Position numbers and translations under genes: made by a program
Notes under the pieces: generated by a model
Database searches by the model: none
What the model was told of the DNA's origin: nothing
What the model saw: the letters and a program-made list of their open reading frames with translations, nothing else
Part shown: piece after piece, positions 34,806 through 45,167 of the stretch
Layout of the letters: every line of letters begins with the position of its first letter
How positions within the stretch are numbered: the first letter of the stretch is position 1
From: Arthrobacter_E sp041360795
Lineage (GTDB): Bacteria; Actinomycetota; Actinomycetes; Actinomycetales; Micrococcaceae
Length of the DNA stretch: 64,000 nucleotides
Direction of reading: 5' to 3'
Assembly (NCBI RefSeq): GCF_041360795.1
Contig: NZ_JBFUPW010000001.1
Coordinates: forward strand, 1,240,001 to 1,304,000

Positions 34806-35132
34806 ATGGCGGAACCGAACATCCCCGGCCACGGACCGGTCGCCCGGCTCCGTGGCGAGTGGGTGGGCCGGATCTCCTCAGTCACCCTTGAGCCCAAGGG
34901 CAGCAAGCCGCGCTTCACGGCGCGTCTGGGGGAAGTGAGCGGACCTGAACTGCCGGTTCCCGCGGGGGACCGCTCGGTGGCGGACATCCGCCTGCTGTGG
35001 CTGGGGCGCCGCTCCGTCGGCGGCATCGAACCCGGCTCCACGCTCCGGGTCAGGGGCATGCTCACGTCCCGGAGCGGCCTGGCCACGATCATCAACCCCG
35101 GCTACGAGATCATCTCGGCCGGCGAACACTGA
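34806..35132 (+). CDS. OB-fold nucleic-acid-binding protein (Rv2694c-like)
   Basis: 108 residues. The core WVGRISSVTLEPKG, KPRFTARLGEVSG, IRLLWLGRRSVGGIEPGSTL, RVRGMLTSRSG and TIINPGYEII reads as five beta-strands of a small OB fold similar to the RecG wedge-type domain. Single-stranded DNA or RNA binding is inferred from the fold only. It lies 5 bases after the DUF3710 gene and 3 bases before the DUF3159 gene, so the three form one operon, probably with dut. Confidence 0.85.
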   Translation: MAEPNIPGHGPVARLRGEWVGRISSVTLEPKGSKPRFTARLGEVSGPELPVPAGDRSVADIRLLWLGRRSVGGIEPGSTLRVRGMLTSRSGLATIINPGYEIISAGEH

Positions 35133-35135
35133 GGC

Positions 35136-35975
35136 ATGCACTCCGACGGTCCAGACCGCACCGGTCGGGATCCGCACGGCGTCTGGAAAGGCCAGCACCC
35201 CATGACCACTGATGACCGGAACACCGTGGAGCCCGGCGCCGCCGCGCCCGCCACCCCGGCAGGCGGCGCCGCAAGCCCGGACCCCGGGAACACCGGCCCC
35301 GACAAGCAGGACCTGGCCAGGAGCGTCGCCGCCGCTGCCGGCGTCCATCACCATGAGGACGGCCGGGTCGATCTGCTCCGTACGGCCGGGGGCTGGCAGG
35401 GGATCTGCGAGAGCATCCTGCCGGGCCTGGTGTTCCTGGTCCTGTACACCGTCACGGAATCCCTCGGCTGGGGTCTGGGCGTGGCCCTGGCTGTGAGCGC
35501 GGTCTTCGCGGCTCTCCGTCTGATCCAGAAGCAGAAGCTCACCATGGCGCTGGCCGGTGTGGTGGGTGTCGCGATCTCCGCTTGGGTCGCGCAGAGCACG
35601 GGCAAGGCCTCCGACTTCTACGTGCCCGGCTTCTTCACGAACGGCGGCTACCTCCTGGCGCTCGTGATCTCCATCATCGTGAAGTGGCCGCTGGCCGGCC
35701 TTCTGTTCGGCTTCCTGCGGAACGAGGGCGTGCACTGGCGCCAGGACCCGGTGCGTCTCAAGCGCTACACCCTTGCGACCTGGGTGATCATCGCGATCTT
35801 CGGCCTGCGCCTGGCGGTCCAGCTTCCGCTCTACTTCATGGGCGACGCCGGCCTCACCGCCCTCGGGACGACGCGCCTGATCATGGGGACCCCGCTGTAC
35901 GTGCTGGGCCTCTGGCTCGCCTGGCTGCTCAGCAGGCCCGCGGCTCCGGTCGAGGAGCGCGCCCCGGAGGCCTGA
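35136..35975 (+). CDS. DUF3159 multi-spanning membrane protein
   Basis: 279 residues from ATG 35136 (an in-frame ATG at 35202 is equally credible). The first 75 residues are Pro/Ala/Gly-rich and polar. Six hydrophobic helices follow, e.g. ILPGLVFLVLYTVTESLGWG, LAVSAVFAALRLI, LALVISIIVKWPLAGLLFGF and VIIAIFGLRLAVQLPLYF. The charged pattern within helices (KWP, RLAVQ) resembles a small transporter or VC0807-type protein, but no function is known. It is the Rv2693c counterpart and lies next to ceoC here and there. Confidence 0.88.
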   Translation: MHSDGPDRTGRDPHGVWKGQHPMTTDDRNTVEPGAAAPATPAGGAASPDPGNTGPDKQDLARSVAAAAGVHHHEDGRVDLLRTAGGWQGICESILPGLVFLVLYTVTESLGWGLGVALAVSAVFAALRLIQKQKLTMALAGVVGVAISAWVAQSTGKASDFYVPGFFTNGGYLLALVISIIVKWPLAGLLFGFLRNEGVHWRQDPVRLKRYTLATWVIIAIFGLRLAVQLPLYFMGDAGLTALGTTRLIMGTPLYVLGLWLAWLLSRPAAPVEERAPEA

Positions 35976-36002
35976 CGGCCGGCCTGTGCGAGGACGGTCC
36001 GA

Positions 36003-36050
36003 CGACGACGGCGGGGCGCGGCGAACATTCGCCGCGCCCCGCCGTCGTCG
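36003..36050. terminator. Bidirectional terminator, 23-bp perfect arms
   Basis: Arms at 36003-36025 and 36028-36050 are exact inverted complements (CGACGACGGCGGGGCGCGGC... ) with a 2-base gap. It lies between the convergent DUF3159 and ceoC genes and is the longest perfect stem in the window. Confidence 0.93.
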
Positions 36051-36071
36051 TGTCCGGAGAGGGTGCTCCGC

Positions 36072-36794
36072 TCAGCCGTCGAAGCCGTCGTCGTACTGGG
36101 GAGCCGCTGCGGATTCCGGCGCGGATTCGCCCGTGTGGGCGGCCGAGAGGAGCTGGCGGAGTTCGTCCTCGGCCGCCAGGGTCGTGACGAAGAAGAGCTC
36201 GTCGCCGCCCTCGATGACGTCGTCGCGGCTCGGCGTGATGGGAGCCTGATCCCGGAGGATGGCCACGAGCGTCGCATCCTGCGGCCAGTCGATATCGCCG
36301 ACCGTGGAGCCGATGAATGAGGCGTCGTGCGGCACGGTGAACTCGACCAAGGAGGAGACTCCCGTCTGGAGTGTCAGGAGCCGGACGACGTCGCCGATCT
36401 CCACGGCCTCCTCCACGAGGGCCGTCATGAGCTGTGGGGTGTTGACCGCGACATCCACGCCCCACGAGTCGTCGAACATCCACCCGTTCTTCGGGTTGTT
36501 CACACGGCCCACGGTCCGGCCCACGCCGAATTCGGTCTTGGCCAGCAGGGACACCACGAGGTTCACCTTGTCATCGCCCGAGGCGGAGACCACCACGTCG
36601 GCGTCGTCCAGGCGAGCTTCCTTCAGCACACTGAGCTCGCAGGCGTCCCCCACCAGCCAGTGTGCGCCGCGCAGCCCACTGCGGCCGATCACTTCGGGCT
36701 TGAGGTCGATCAGCAGGACGTCATGCTGGTGGCCCAGGAGTTCCCGGGCGATGGAGCTTCCGACGCTTCCCGCGCCGACGATCACGACTTTCAC
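36072..36794 (-). CDS. ceoC: TrkA-family potassium uptake regulatory protein (CeoC)
   Basis: 240 residues: one RCK unit. The N-terminal Rossmann domain begins MKVVIVGAGSVGSSIARELL (GxGxxG...), binds NAD(H) or a nucleotide, and contains DVVVSASGDDKVNLVVSLLA. The C-terminal RCK_C domain (VSSLVEFTVPHDASFIGSTV, ELFFVTTLAAEDEL) follows. The last 25 residues are acidic. Its start overlaps the ceoB stop (ATGA). CeoB/CeoC are cytosolic gating partners of a potassium channel or transporter; the divergent KimA-like protein is the obvious candidate partner here. Confidence 0.93.
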   Translation of the reverse strand: MKVVIVGAGSVGSSIARELLGHQHDVLLIDLKPEVIGRSGLRGAHWLVGDACELSVLKEARLDDADVVVSASGDDKVNLVVSLLAKTEFGVGRTVGRVNNPKNGWMFDDSWGVDVAVNTPQLMTALVEEAVEIGDVVRLLTLQTGVSSLVEFTVPHDASFIGSTVGDIDWPQDATLVAILRDQAPITPSRDDVIEGGDELFFVTTLAAEDELRQLLSAAHTGESAPESAAAPQYDDGFDG

Positions 36795-37465
36795 TCTGCT
36801 TCCTTCACGGGTGCCTTGGAGAGGATCCGGGTCACGGCGTCGAGCCGCTTGACGGGGACGATGGCGTGCAGGCTGTCGCCTTCCTGGAAGCGCGAGTCGG
36901 CGTGCACCATGGCGCCTTCACCGAAGCGGGTCAGGTACGCCACGCGGATGTCCGCGGCCTCTTCGAGCTCGGTCAGAGGACGGCCCTCCCAGCCGTGGTC
37001 CACGGCGAGCTCGGTCAGGACCAGGCGTCCGGACGGTTCGCGGAAGTCACCGGTGATGGACTGCTCCGGCAGGATCCTGCGCAGCACCTGATCGGCGCTC
37101 CACTTCACGGCGGCCACCGTGGGGATGCCGAGCCGCTGGTAGATCTCGGCGCGTCCGGGGTCGTAGATCCGCGCCACCACGTGGGGGACGTGGAAGGTCT
37201 CGCGGGCCACGCGGGTGGCCAGGATGTTGGAGTTGTCACCGCTGGAGACGGCGGCGAAGGCATAGGCCTCCTCGACCCCGGCGTGGCGCAGGGTGTCGCG
37301 GTCGAAGCCGACGCCGGTCACCTTGCGGCCCTGGAAGCCGTTGCGCAGGCGGCGGAAGGCCCGCTCGTCCTGGTCGATGATGGCCACGCTGTGGCCGGAG
37401 TCCTCCAGCGTGTGGGCCAGGGTCGCGCCCACACGGCCACAGCCCATGATGACGAAATGCGCCAC
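36791..37465 (-). CDS. ceoB: TrkA-family potassium uptake regulatory protein (CeoB)
   Basis: 224 residues from GTG 37465, preceded by GAAGGAA. It begins MAHFVIMGCGRVGATLAHTL, the dinucleotide-binding fold, followed by VAIIDQDERAFRRL (acidic end of beta-2) and AVSSGDNSNILATRVAR. The C-terminal RCK_C domain contains LVLTELAVDHGWEGRPLTEL. It pairs with CeoC in one operon with a 4-base overlap. The reading frame extends 39 codons upstream to an ATG, but those residues do not fit the family. The 151 bases to the divergent kimA-like start hold both promoters. Confidence 0.93.
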   Translation of the reverse strand: MAHFVIMGCGRVGATLAHTLEDSGHSVAIIDQDERAFRRLRNGFQGRKVTGVGFDRDTLRHAGVEEAYAFAAVSSGDNSNILATRVARETFHVPHVVARIYDPGRAEIYQRLGIPTVAAVKWSADQVLRRILPEQSITGDFREPSGRLVLTELAVDHGWEGRPLTELEEAADIRVAYLTRFGEGAMVHADSRFQEGDSLHAIVPVKRLDAVTRILSKAPVKEAE

Positions 37466-37601
37466 GAACCATTCCTTCAATTCTGCGGATGGCGGGTGCG
37501 CATCCGTACGGATCAGAACACCACTGTATCCGGGGCGGGGCGTCATCCGTGCCGAGAAGGCCGGGAGATTTCCGCCCGTCATGACACAGGGGCACCGCGC
37601 A

Positions 37602-37614
37602 GACTACCGTAGTC
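37602..37614 (+). promoter_or_regulatory. Palindrome and -10 at the kimA-like start
   Basis: GACTAC-C-GTAGTC is a perfect dyad ending 2 bases before the GTG start. It contains TACCGT (37605-37610), 6 bases from the start codon, so -10 and possible operator coincide. Confidence 0.5.
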
Positions 37615-37616
37615 AG

Positions 37617-39593
37617 GTGCTGTCACTTCTGAATGCGGTCAAGCGGGTGATCGTCGGCCGGCCGTTCCGTAACGACCGACTGGCCCACACCCTGCTGCCC
37701 AAGCGCATCGCATTGCCGGTTTTCGCCTCGGACGCCTTGTCCTCCGTGGCGTACGCCCCCGATGAGATCCTCCTGACCCTCGCCCTGGCCGGGGTCTCCG
37801 CCGTCGCGCTGTCCCCGTGGGTCGGGCTGGCGGTCGCCGTCGTCCTGCTGACCGTGGTGGCGTCCTACCGCCAGAACGTGCACGCCTACCCCTCGGGCGG
37901 TGGCGACTACGAGATCGCGAACGTGAACCTCGGCAAGTTCGCAGGTCTGACCGTCGCGTCGGCGCTCCTGGTGGATTACGTCCTCACGGTGGCCGTGTCA
38001 ATGTCCTCGGCCGCCAATTACCTGGCCACGGCCGTGCCGTCCCTGCACGGGAGCCAGGCATTGATCGCGACGCTCGGCGTCGTGGTGCTGGCGCTGATCA
38101 ATCTGCGCGGCATCAAGGAGGCCGGCTCGGTCTTCGCCCTGCCCACCTACATCTTCATGGCGGCCATCATCGGCATGTCGCTCGTGGGCGCCATCCAGGC
38201 CGCCACGGGCACGCTGGGACTGGCCGAGTCCGCAGCGTTCGAGATCGTCCCCGAGAGCCACTTCGACCAAGGCCTGGTCGGCCTGGCGGGGGCGTTCCTG
38301 CTGCTCCGGGCCTTCTCCTCGGGCGCCGCCGCCCTGACCGGTGTGGAGGCGATCAGCAACGGCGTCCCCAACTTCCAGAAGCCCAAGAGCAAGAACGCGG
38401 CCACCACGCTGCTCCTGCTCGGTGTCATCGCAACGACCATGCTCGCCGGCATCCTCTTCCTCGCCAACGCCACCAAGGTCCACATCGTGCTGGACCCCGC
38501 CACGGAGTTCCTGAAGGACGGCAAGCCGCTTCCCGAGGGATACATCCAGAACCCGGCGATCAGCCAGATCGCGCAGACCGTGTTCGGCGCGGGTTCCATC
38601 CCGTTCTACGTCATCGTGGCAGCCACCGGCGTCATCCTGGTGTTCGCGTCCAACACGGCGTTCAACGGCTTCCCGGTGCTCGGCTCGATCCTCGCGCAGG
38701 ACGGCTACCTGCCGCGCCAGCTCAAGACCCGTGGCGACCGCCTCGCCTACAGCAACGGCGTGCTGGCCCTCGCCGCAGGCGCGCTGGTCCTCATCCTGGC
38801 GTTCAACGCCGACGTCACGAAGCTGATCCAGCTCTACATCGTGGGCGTGTTCATCTCGTTCACGGCAAGCCAGCTCGGCATGGTCCGGCACTGGGGCCGC
38901 GAGCTGAAGAAGGTCCGGGACAAGGCCACCCGGCTCCGGCTCATGAAGTCCCGCACCATCAACATGCTCGGCTTCGGCATGACCGCGCTCGTGCTGACCA
39001 TCGTGCTCATCACCAAGTTCGAACAGGGCGCCTGGATCGCCCTGCTCGCCATGCTCGTGCTGTTCCTCATCATGTGGAGCATCCGGGCGCACTACGACAA
39101 CGTCGCCAAGGAACTCGCCGTCGACGAGGATTCCGCGCCCCGGGCGCTGCCGTCCCGGGTGCACGCGGTCCTGCTGGTCTCGCACGTCCGGAAGCCGGTG
39201 CTGCGCGCCCTCGCGTACGCGCGCGCCTCCCGTCCGTGGAAGCTCGACGCCGTGATCGTGGACATCAGCCCCGAGGAGACGGCCCGCACGGTCGAGGACT
39301 GGGAGAAGCTCGACATCCCGGTCCCGCTGACGGTCCTGGCCAGCCCCTACCGCGAAACGGTCACGCCGATCCTCGACTACATCAAGAACATGCGGAAGGA
39401 CTCTCCGCGCGATCTGATCGTGGTCTACATCCCCGAATACGTGGTCGGCAAGTGGTGGGAGCAGCTGGTGCACAACCAGACCGCTCTGCGCATCAAGACC
39501 CGTCTGCACTTCGAACCCGGAGTCATGGTGGCCAGTGTGCCGTGGCAGCTCAAATCGTCCAAGGAAGCCCAGCAATTGCAGGAACTCAGGTGA
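37617..39593 (+). CDS. KimA-like APC-superfamily potassium transporter
   Basis: 658 residues from GTG 37617. After VGRPFRNDRLAHTLLPKRIA come twelve hydrophobic helices with the signatures FASDALSSVAYAPDEIL, SYRQNVHAYPSGGGDYEI, SALLVDYVLTVAVSMSSA and AFSSGAAALTGVEAISNG, which closely resemble Bacillus subtilis KimA (YdaO), a proton-coupled high-affinity potassium importer. A cytoplasmic C-terminal domain (about 490-658) resembles a universal-stress fold: VHAVLLVSHVRKPVLRALAY and DLIVVYIPEYVVGKWWEQLV. Annotation as amino acid permease is common, but the TrkA pair next door supports potassium. The stop overlaps the next start (GTGA). Confidence 0.88.
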   Translation: MLSLLNAVKRVIVGRPFRNDRLAHTLLPKRIALPVFASDALSSVAYAPDEILLTLALAGVSAVALSPWVGLAVAVVLLTVVASYRQNVHAYPSGGGDYEIANVNLGKFAGLTVASALLVDYVLTVAVSMSSAANYLATAVPSLHGSQALIATLGVVVLALINLRGIKEAGSVFALPTYIFMAAIIGMSLVGAIQAATGTLGLAESAAFEIVPESHFDQGLVGLAGAFLLLRAFSSGAAALTGVEAISNGVPNFQKPKSKNAATTLLLLGVIATTMLAGILFLANATKVHIVLDPATEFLKDGKPLPEGYIQNPAISQIAQTVFGAGSIPFYVIVAATGVILVFASNTAFNGFPVLGSILAQDGYLPRQLKTRGDRLAYSNGVLALAAGALVLILAFNADVTKLIQLYIVGVFISFTASQLGMVRHWGRELKKVRDKATRLRLMKSRTINMLGFGMTALVLTIVLITKFEQGAWIALLAMLVLFLIMWSIRAHYDNVAKELAVDEDSAPRALPSRVHAVLLVSHVRKPVLRALAYARASRPWKLDAVIVDISPEETARTVEDWEKLDIPVPLTVLASPYRETVTPILDYIKNMRKDSPRDLIVVYIPEYVVGKWWEQLVHNQTALRIKTRLHFEPGVMVASVPWQLKSSKEAQQLQELR

Positions 39594-40930
39594 ATCCACA
39601 CTCCGCAGAGCAGACCGTCACTCTCACCCTGGGGCCCGTTGCCCACGGTGGCCACACGGTGGCCCGCCACGACTCGCGCGTGGTGTTCGTCCGCCACGGT
39701 CTGCCCGGGGAGCAGGTGCGGGTCCGCCTGACCGAGTCCGCCCCGGAGGCCCGTTTCTGGCGCGGGGACGTCGTCGAGGTCCTGGAGCCCTCGCCGGACC
39801 GTCAGGAGCATCCGTGGCGTCAGGCGTCCGCCCTTGACGCCGCGCGGACCTCCGCGCAGCCGCTGGGCGGGGCGGAGTTCGGCCACGCCACCTTGCCTGC
39901 GCAGCGGCGCCTCAAGGAGGCGGTGCTGGCGGAGCAGCTCCAGCGTCTGGCGGGTCTGGACCGGAGCACCGTGGTGGAGGCCGTGGAGGACGACGCCGGC
40001 CAGGGCCTGCACTGGCGCACCAGGATGGCGTTCGCCGTGACGGCGGACGGCCGCCTCGGCATGCACGCTCACCGCTCGGAGGAGGTGCTGCCCGTCGACT
40101 CCATGCCGCTCGCGTCCGAGGCGATCGTCGACCTCGGCTTGTGGGACCACCTCTGGAAGGGCGTCACCCGCGTCGAGGTGGCGGCACCGGCGAACGGCTC
40201 GCAGCCACTGGTGATCCTCTGGCCCGAGGAAGCGCTGGGGGAGAAGGAGCAGGGCAGAGCGCTCAATCGCGCCGTCGCGCAGATCCCGGACGGTGTTTCG
40301 GTGGCCGTGATGGACCCGGCCAGCAAGCAGCTGCTGCGCTGGCGGGGCCGCTCCTGGGTTCGGGAGAGCGTGAACGGCTTCGAGTACCGCGTGACCGGCG
40401 AAGGTTTCTGGCAGATCCACCGCCGTGCGCCGCAGACGCTCATGGACGCCGTCACCGGCTTCCTGGGTGAGGGCGGCTTCCTGCGCGAAGGCGCCTCCGT
40501 CGCCGACCTCTACGCCGGCGCGGGCCTCTTCACCGCCCCCTTGGCCGCCGCCGTCGGCGAGAGCGGCGCCGTGCTGTCGGTGGAGGGCGCCCCCGGGACC
40601 AGCCGCGACGCGCGGAAGAACTTCCACGGTCAGCGGCACGTCGAGATCGTTCAGGGCAAGGTCGAGCGCGTGCTGCGGCAGCGGCCCCGGCGGCTCGACG
40701 CCGTCGTGCTCGACCCGCCGCGCGCCGGCGCCGGCCGGACCGTGGTCCAGCAACTGGCGGAGTCGGGCCCTCGTGCCATCGCCTACGTGTCCTGCGACCC
40801 GGCGTCGTTCGCCCGCGATGTGAAGTTCTTCGAGGGCCAGGGCTGGGAGCTCGCCGGCCTGCGGGCCTTCGACCTGTACCCCCACACGCACCACCTCGAG
40901 ACCGTCGGTCTGCTCTTGCCGAAAGCCTGA
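39590..40930 (+). CDS. TRAM-domain class I SAM-dependent RNA (uracil-5-)methyltransferase family protein
   Basis: 446 residues from a GTG overlapping the previous stop by 4 bases. Residues 1-70 are a TRAM RNA-binding domain (LTLGPVAHGGHTVARHDSRV, HGLPGEQVRVRL). The methyltransferase half has SAM motif VADLYAGAGLFTAPLAA, motif IV LDPPRAGAGRTVV, the cysteine-nucleophile motif YVSCDPASFARDV and the basic glutamate of HHLETVGLLLP. These match the RlmC/RlmD/TrmA family, which methylates C5 of uridine in rRNA or tRNA. The iron-sulfur cysteines typical of RlmD-type members are absent in the region ALDAARTSAQPLGGAEFGH. The target nucleotide cannot be told. Rv2689c holds the same position in M. tuberculosis. 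Confidence 0.9.
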   Translation: MNPHSAEQTVTLTLGPVAHGGHTVARHDSRVVFVRHGLPGEQVRVRLTESAPEARFWRGDVVEVLEPSPDRQEHPWRQASALDAARTSAQPLGGAEFGHATLPAQRRLKEAVLAEQLQRLAGLDRSTVVEAVEDDAGQGLHWRTRMAFAVTADGRLGMHAHRSEEVLPVDSMPLASEAIVDLGLWDHLWKGVTRVEVAAPANGSQPLVILWPEEALGEKEQGRALNRAVAQIPDGVSVAVMDPASKQLLRWRGRSWVRESVNGFEYRVTGEGFWQIHRRAPQTLMDAVTGFLGEGGFLREGASVADLYAGAGLFTAPLAAAVGESGAVLSVEGAPGTSRDARKNFHGQRHVEIVQGKVERVLRQRPRRLDAVVLDPPRAGAGRTVVQQLAESGPRAIAYVSCDPASFARDVKFFEGQGWELAGLRAFDLYPHTHHLETVGLLLPKA

Positions 40931-41012
40931 CGTCCGGGACCATTGCGGGGTGCTGACACCGGGTGTAGCTTGACCGTGGGGCGCCATGGCGGCGCCGCGA
41001 AAGGAGCCCGTC

Positions 41013-41423
41013 ATGGCATCGAACCTCAACCCGTATCTGAACTTCCAGGACAGCGCCCGGCAGGCCATGGAGTTCTATCAAGGTGCGCTCGGCGGTGAAC
41101 TGACGCTCAACACCTTCGGTGAATTCCACGCGTCCGAGGACCCGGCCGAGGCCGACAAGATCATGCACGCGCTGCTCAAGACCCCCGCGGGCTTCACGCT
41201 GATGGCGGCGGACACGCCGAACCAGATGCAGTTCACGGGCCACGCCGGTTTCTCGGTGAGCCTCTCGGGTGATGACGCAGCGGAACTGCAGGGCTATTGG
41301 GACGCACTCTCCGAGGGCGGACAGGTGGTGATGCCGCTCGAACGGCAGATCTGGGGCGACACCTTCGGCATGGTCGTGGACCGGTTCGGCGTCACGTGGA
41401 TGGTCAACATCGCCGGTCAGTGA
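41013..41423 (+). CDS. VOC/PhnB-like glyoxalase-fold protein
   Basis: 136 residues beginning MASNLNPYLNFQDSARQAME, the standard opening of PhnB-type VOC proteins, with FYQGALGGELTLNTFGEF, LMAADTPNQMQF and a closing DTFGMVVDRFGVTWMVNIA. Two beta-alpha-beta-beta-beta modules form the fold. The expected metal ligands are only partly evident, so catalysis is uncertain. ATG 41013 is favoured over an upstream ATG at 40986 because AAAGGAG precedes it at a good distance and family similarity begins there. Confidence 0.85.
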   Translation: MASNLNPYLNFQDSARQAMEFYQGALGGELTLNTFGEFHASEDPAEADKIMHALLKTPAGFTLMAADTPNQMQFTGHAGFSVSLSGDDAAELQGYWDALSEGGQVVMPLERQIWGDTFGMVVDRFGVTWMVNIAGQ

Positions 41424-41453
41424 GGAATCCGGCCGGTGGCGCGCCAGTCATGA

Positions 41454-41472
41454 ACGGTTAGGCAGACCTAAC
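41454..41472 (+). promoter_or_regulatory. DtxR/IdeR-like iron box upstream of aconitase
   Basis: GGTTAGGCAGACCTAA (41456-41471) matches 14 of 16 bases of the right-hand part of the DtxR/IdeR consensus TTAGGTTAGGCTAACCTAA and is itself an inverted repeat (GTTAGG-N4-CCTAAC, 41457-41472). It ends 57 bases before the acnA start. Confidence 0.6.
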
Positions 41473-41529
41473 TAGCATGCGTTCTGTGACGCGACAAAGA
41501 TGAAAGTGTTGCGAGAGGAGTCCTGCTAT

Positions 41530-44364
<2,835 letters not shown>

Positions 44365-44430
44365 GCTGATCGGCTCGGAGGCAGGAGGCCCTGGTAGCTG
44401 ACTCACCGTCACTCCAGGATCCACCGCAAA

Positions 44431-44460
44431 TGCCCCGTCAGGCTTCGGCCTGACGGGGCA
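44431..44460 (+). terminator. acnA terminator with UUCG tetraloop
   Basis: TGCCCCGTCAGGC-TTCG-GCCTGACGGGGCA: perfect 13-bp stem closed by the very stable TTCG loop, 66 bases after the acnA stop. Confidence 0.9.
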
Positions 44461-44474
44461 TTCGCGTCACCGGG

Positions 44475-45080
44475 TCACGTGGTGGGCAGCAGAACGCTGA
44501 TCTGAGTCCTGATGTCCTGCACGATCGCCTCCGTGCTCAGGGCGGCGTTCTCGCTTGCCGCCATGCCGAGGAACATGATCGCCGAGATGATGTGGGCCCT
44601 GGTCGCGGCCTCCGAGAGTCCGGCAGGCTCCTCCCGGGCCAGGACGCCGGCGATGGCCTCCTCGGTCTGCGCGACGATCGACAGGGCCGCGGCGTGGTGC
44701 GGCTCGGCCGGGTCTCCGAAGACCATCTCCCGCAAGTAGGTGCGCCCGTTGTCGACCTGGACGCGGTTGCATTCCACGATGGGCCGCACGATGCGCATCA
44801 CCGCGTCGAGGGTCTCCGGGGCGGCTTCTGCATCCGCCCGGCCTCGTTCGAGCGCTTCGGCATAGTGGGCGTTCTGGACGAGCAGGAGGAGCTCTCCCTT
44901 CGTCCTGGCATAGAGGAACAGGGTGCCGGTGCCGATGTCGGCTTTGTCGGCGATCTGCTGCGTCGTGACCTCATCGACGCCGTGTTCGGTGAACAGTTCG
45001 TCGGCCGCGGCGGTGATGCGATCGAGCTTCTGCTGCTTATTCCGCTCGCGTCGTCCGAGCGGCTGGGGCGCGACAGACAT
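44475..45080 (-). CDS. TetR-family regulator of the hydrolase/oxidoreductase operon
   Basis: 201 residues from ATG 45080, 6 bases downstream of GGGAGGAG (ATG 45095 would ignore that site). The DNA-binding domain is LDRITAAADELFTEHGVDEV, then TTQQIADKADIGTGTLFLYA (about 20-65). The ligand domain is not assignable. Although it lies next to acnA, its sequence does not resemble the aconitase repressor AcnR. It is last in a leftward set after an alpha/beta hydrolase and a quinone-oxidoreductase-like gene. A motif AACTGA-N4-ACTC occurs both before this gene and before the oxidoreductase, pointing to autoregulation and control of the operon. Confidence 0.9.
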   Translation of the reverse strand: MSVAPQPLGRRERNKQQKLDRITAAADELFTEHGVDEVTTQQIADKADIGTGTLFLYARTKGELLLLVQNAHYAEALERGRADAEAAPETLDAVMRIVRPIVECNRVQVDNGRTYLREMVFGDPAEPHHAAALSIVAQTEEAIAGVLAREEPAGLSEAATRAHIISAIMFLGMAASENAALSTEAIVQDIRTQISVLLPTT

Positions 45081-45100
45081 GGTGGCTCCTCCCAAGAAAA

Positions 45101-45116
45101 AACTGACCGTACTCGG
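45101..45116. promoter_or_regulatory. Candidate TetR operator upstream of tetR
   Basis: AACTGACCGTACTC shares AACTGA-N4-ACTC with the site at 47113. A minus-strand -10 (TATAGT at 45127-45122) would place the transcription start inside this site. Confidence 0.5.
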
Positions 45117-45167
45117 AGTTGACTATATCCCCGGAGACAGCGCGGTACGGTGCGGTGCGAGGGAGGG

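Noticed and set aside
37466..37616. ydaO (c-di-AMP) riboswitch before the KimA-like gene
   Set aside because: The leader is at most about 150 bases, shared with ceoB, and appears to be absent altogether because the -10 abuts the start codon; no riboswitch-like stems were seen.
44475..45080. AcnR-type repressor of aconitase
   Set aside because: The TetR gene is next to acnA but convergent to it, its sequence does not resemble AcnR, and its likely operators lie at its own operon.
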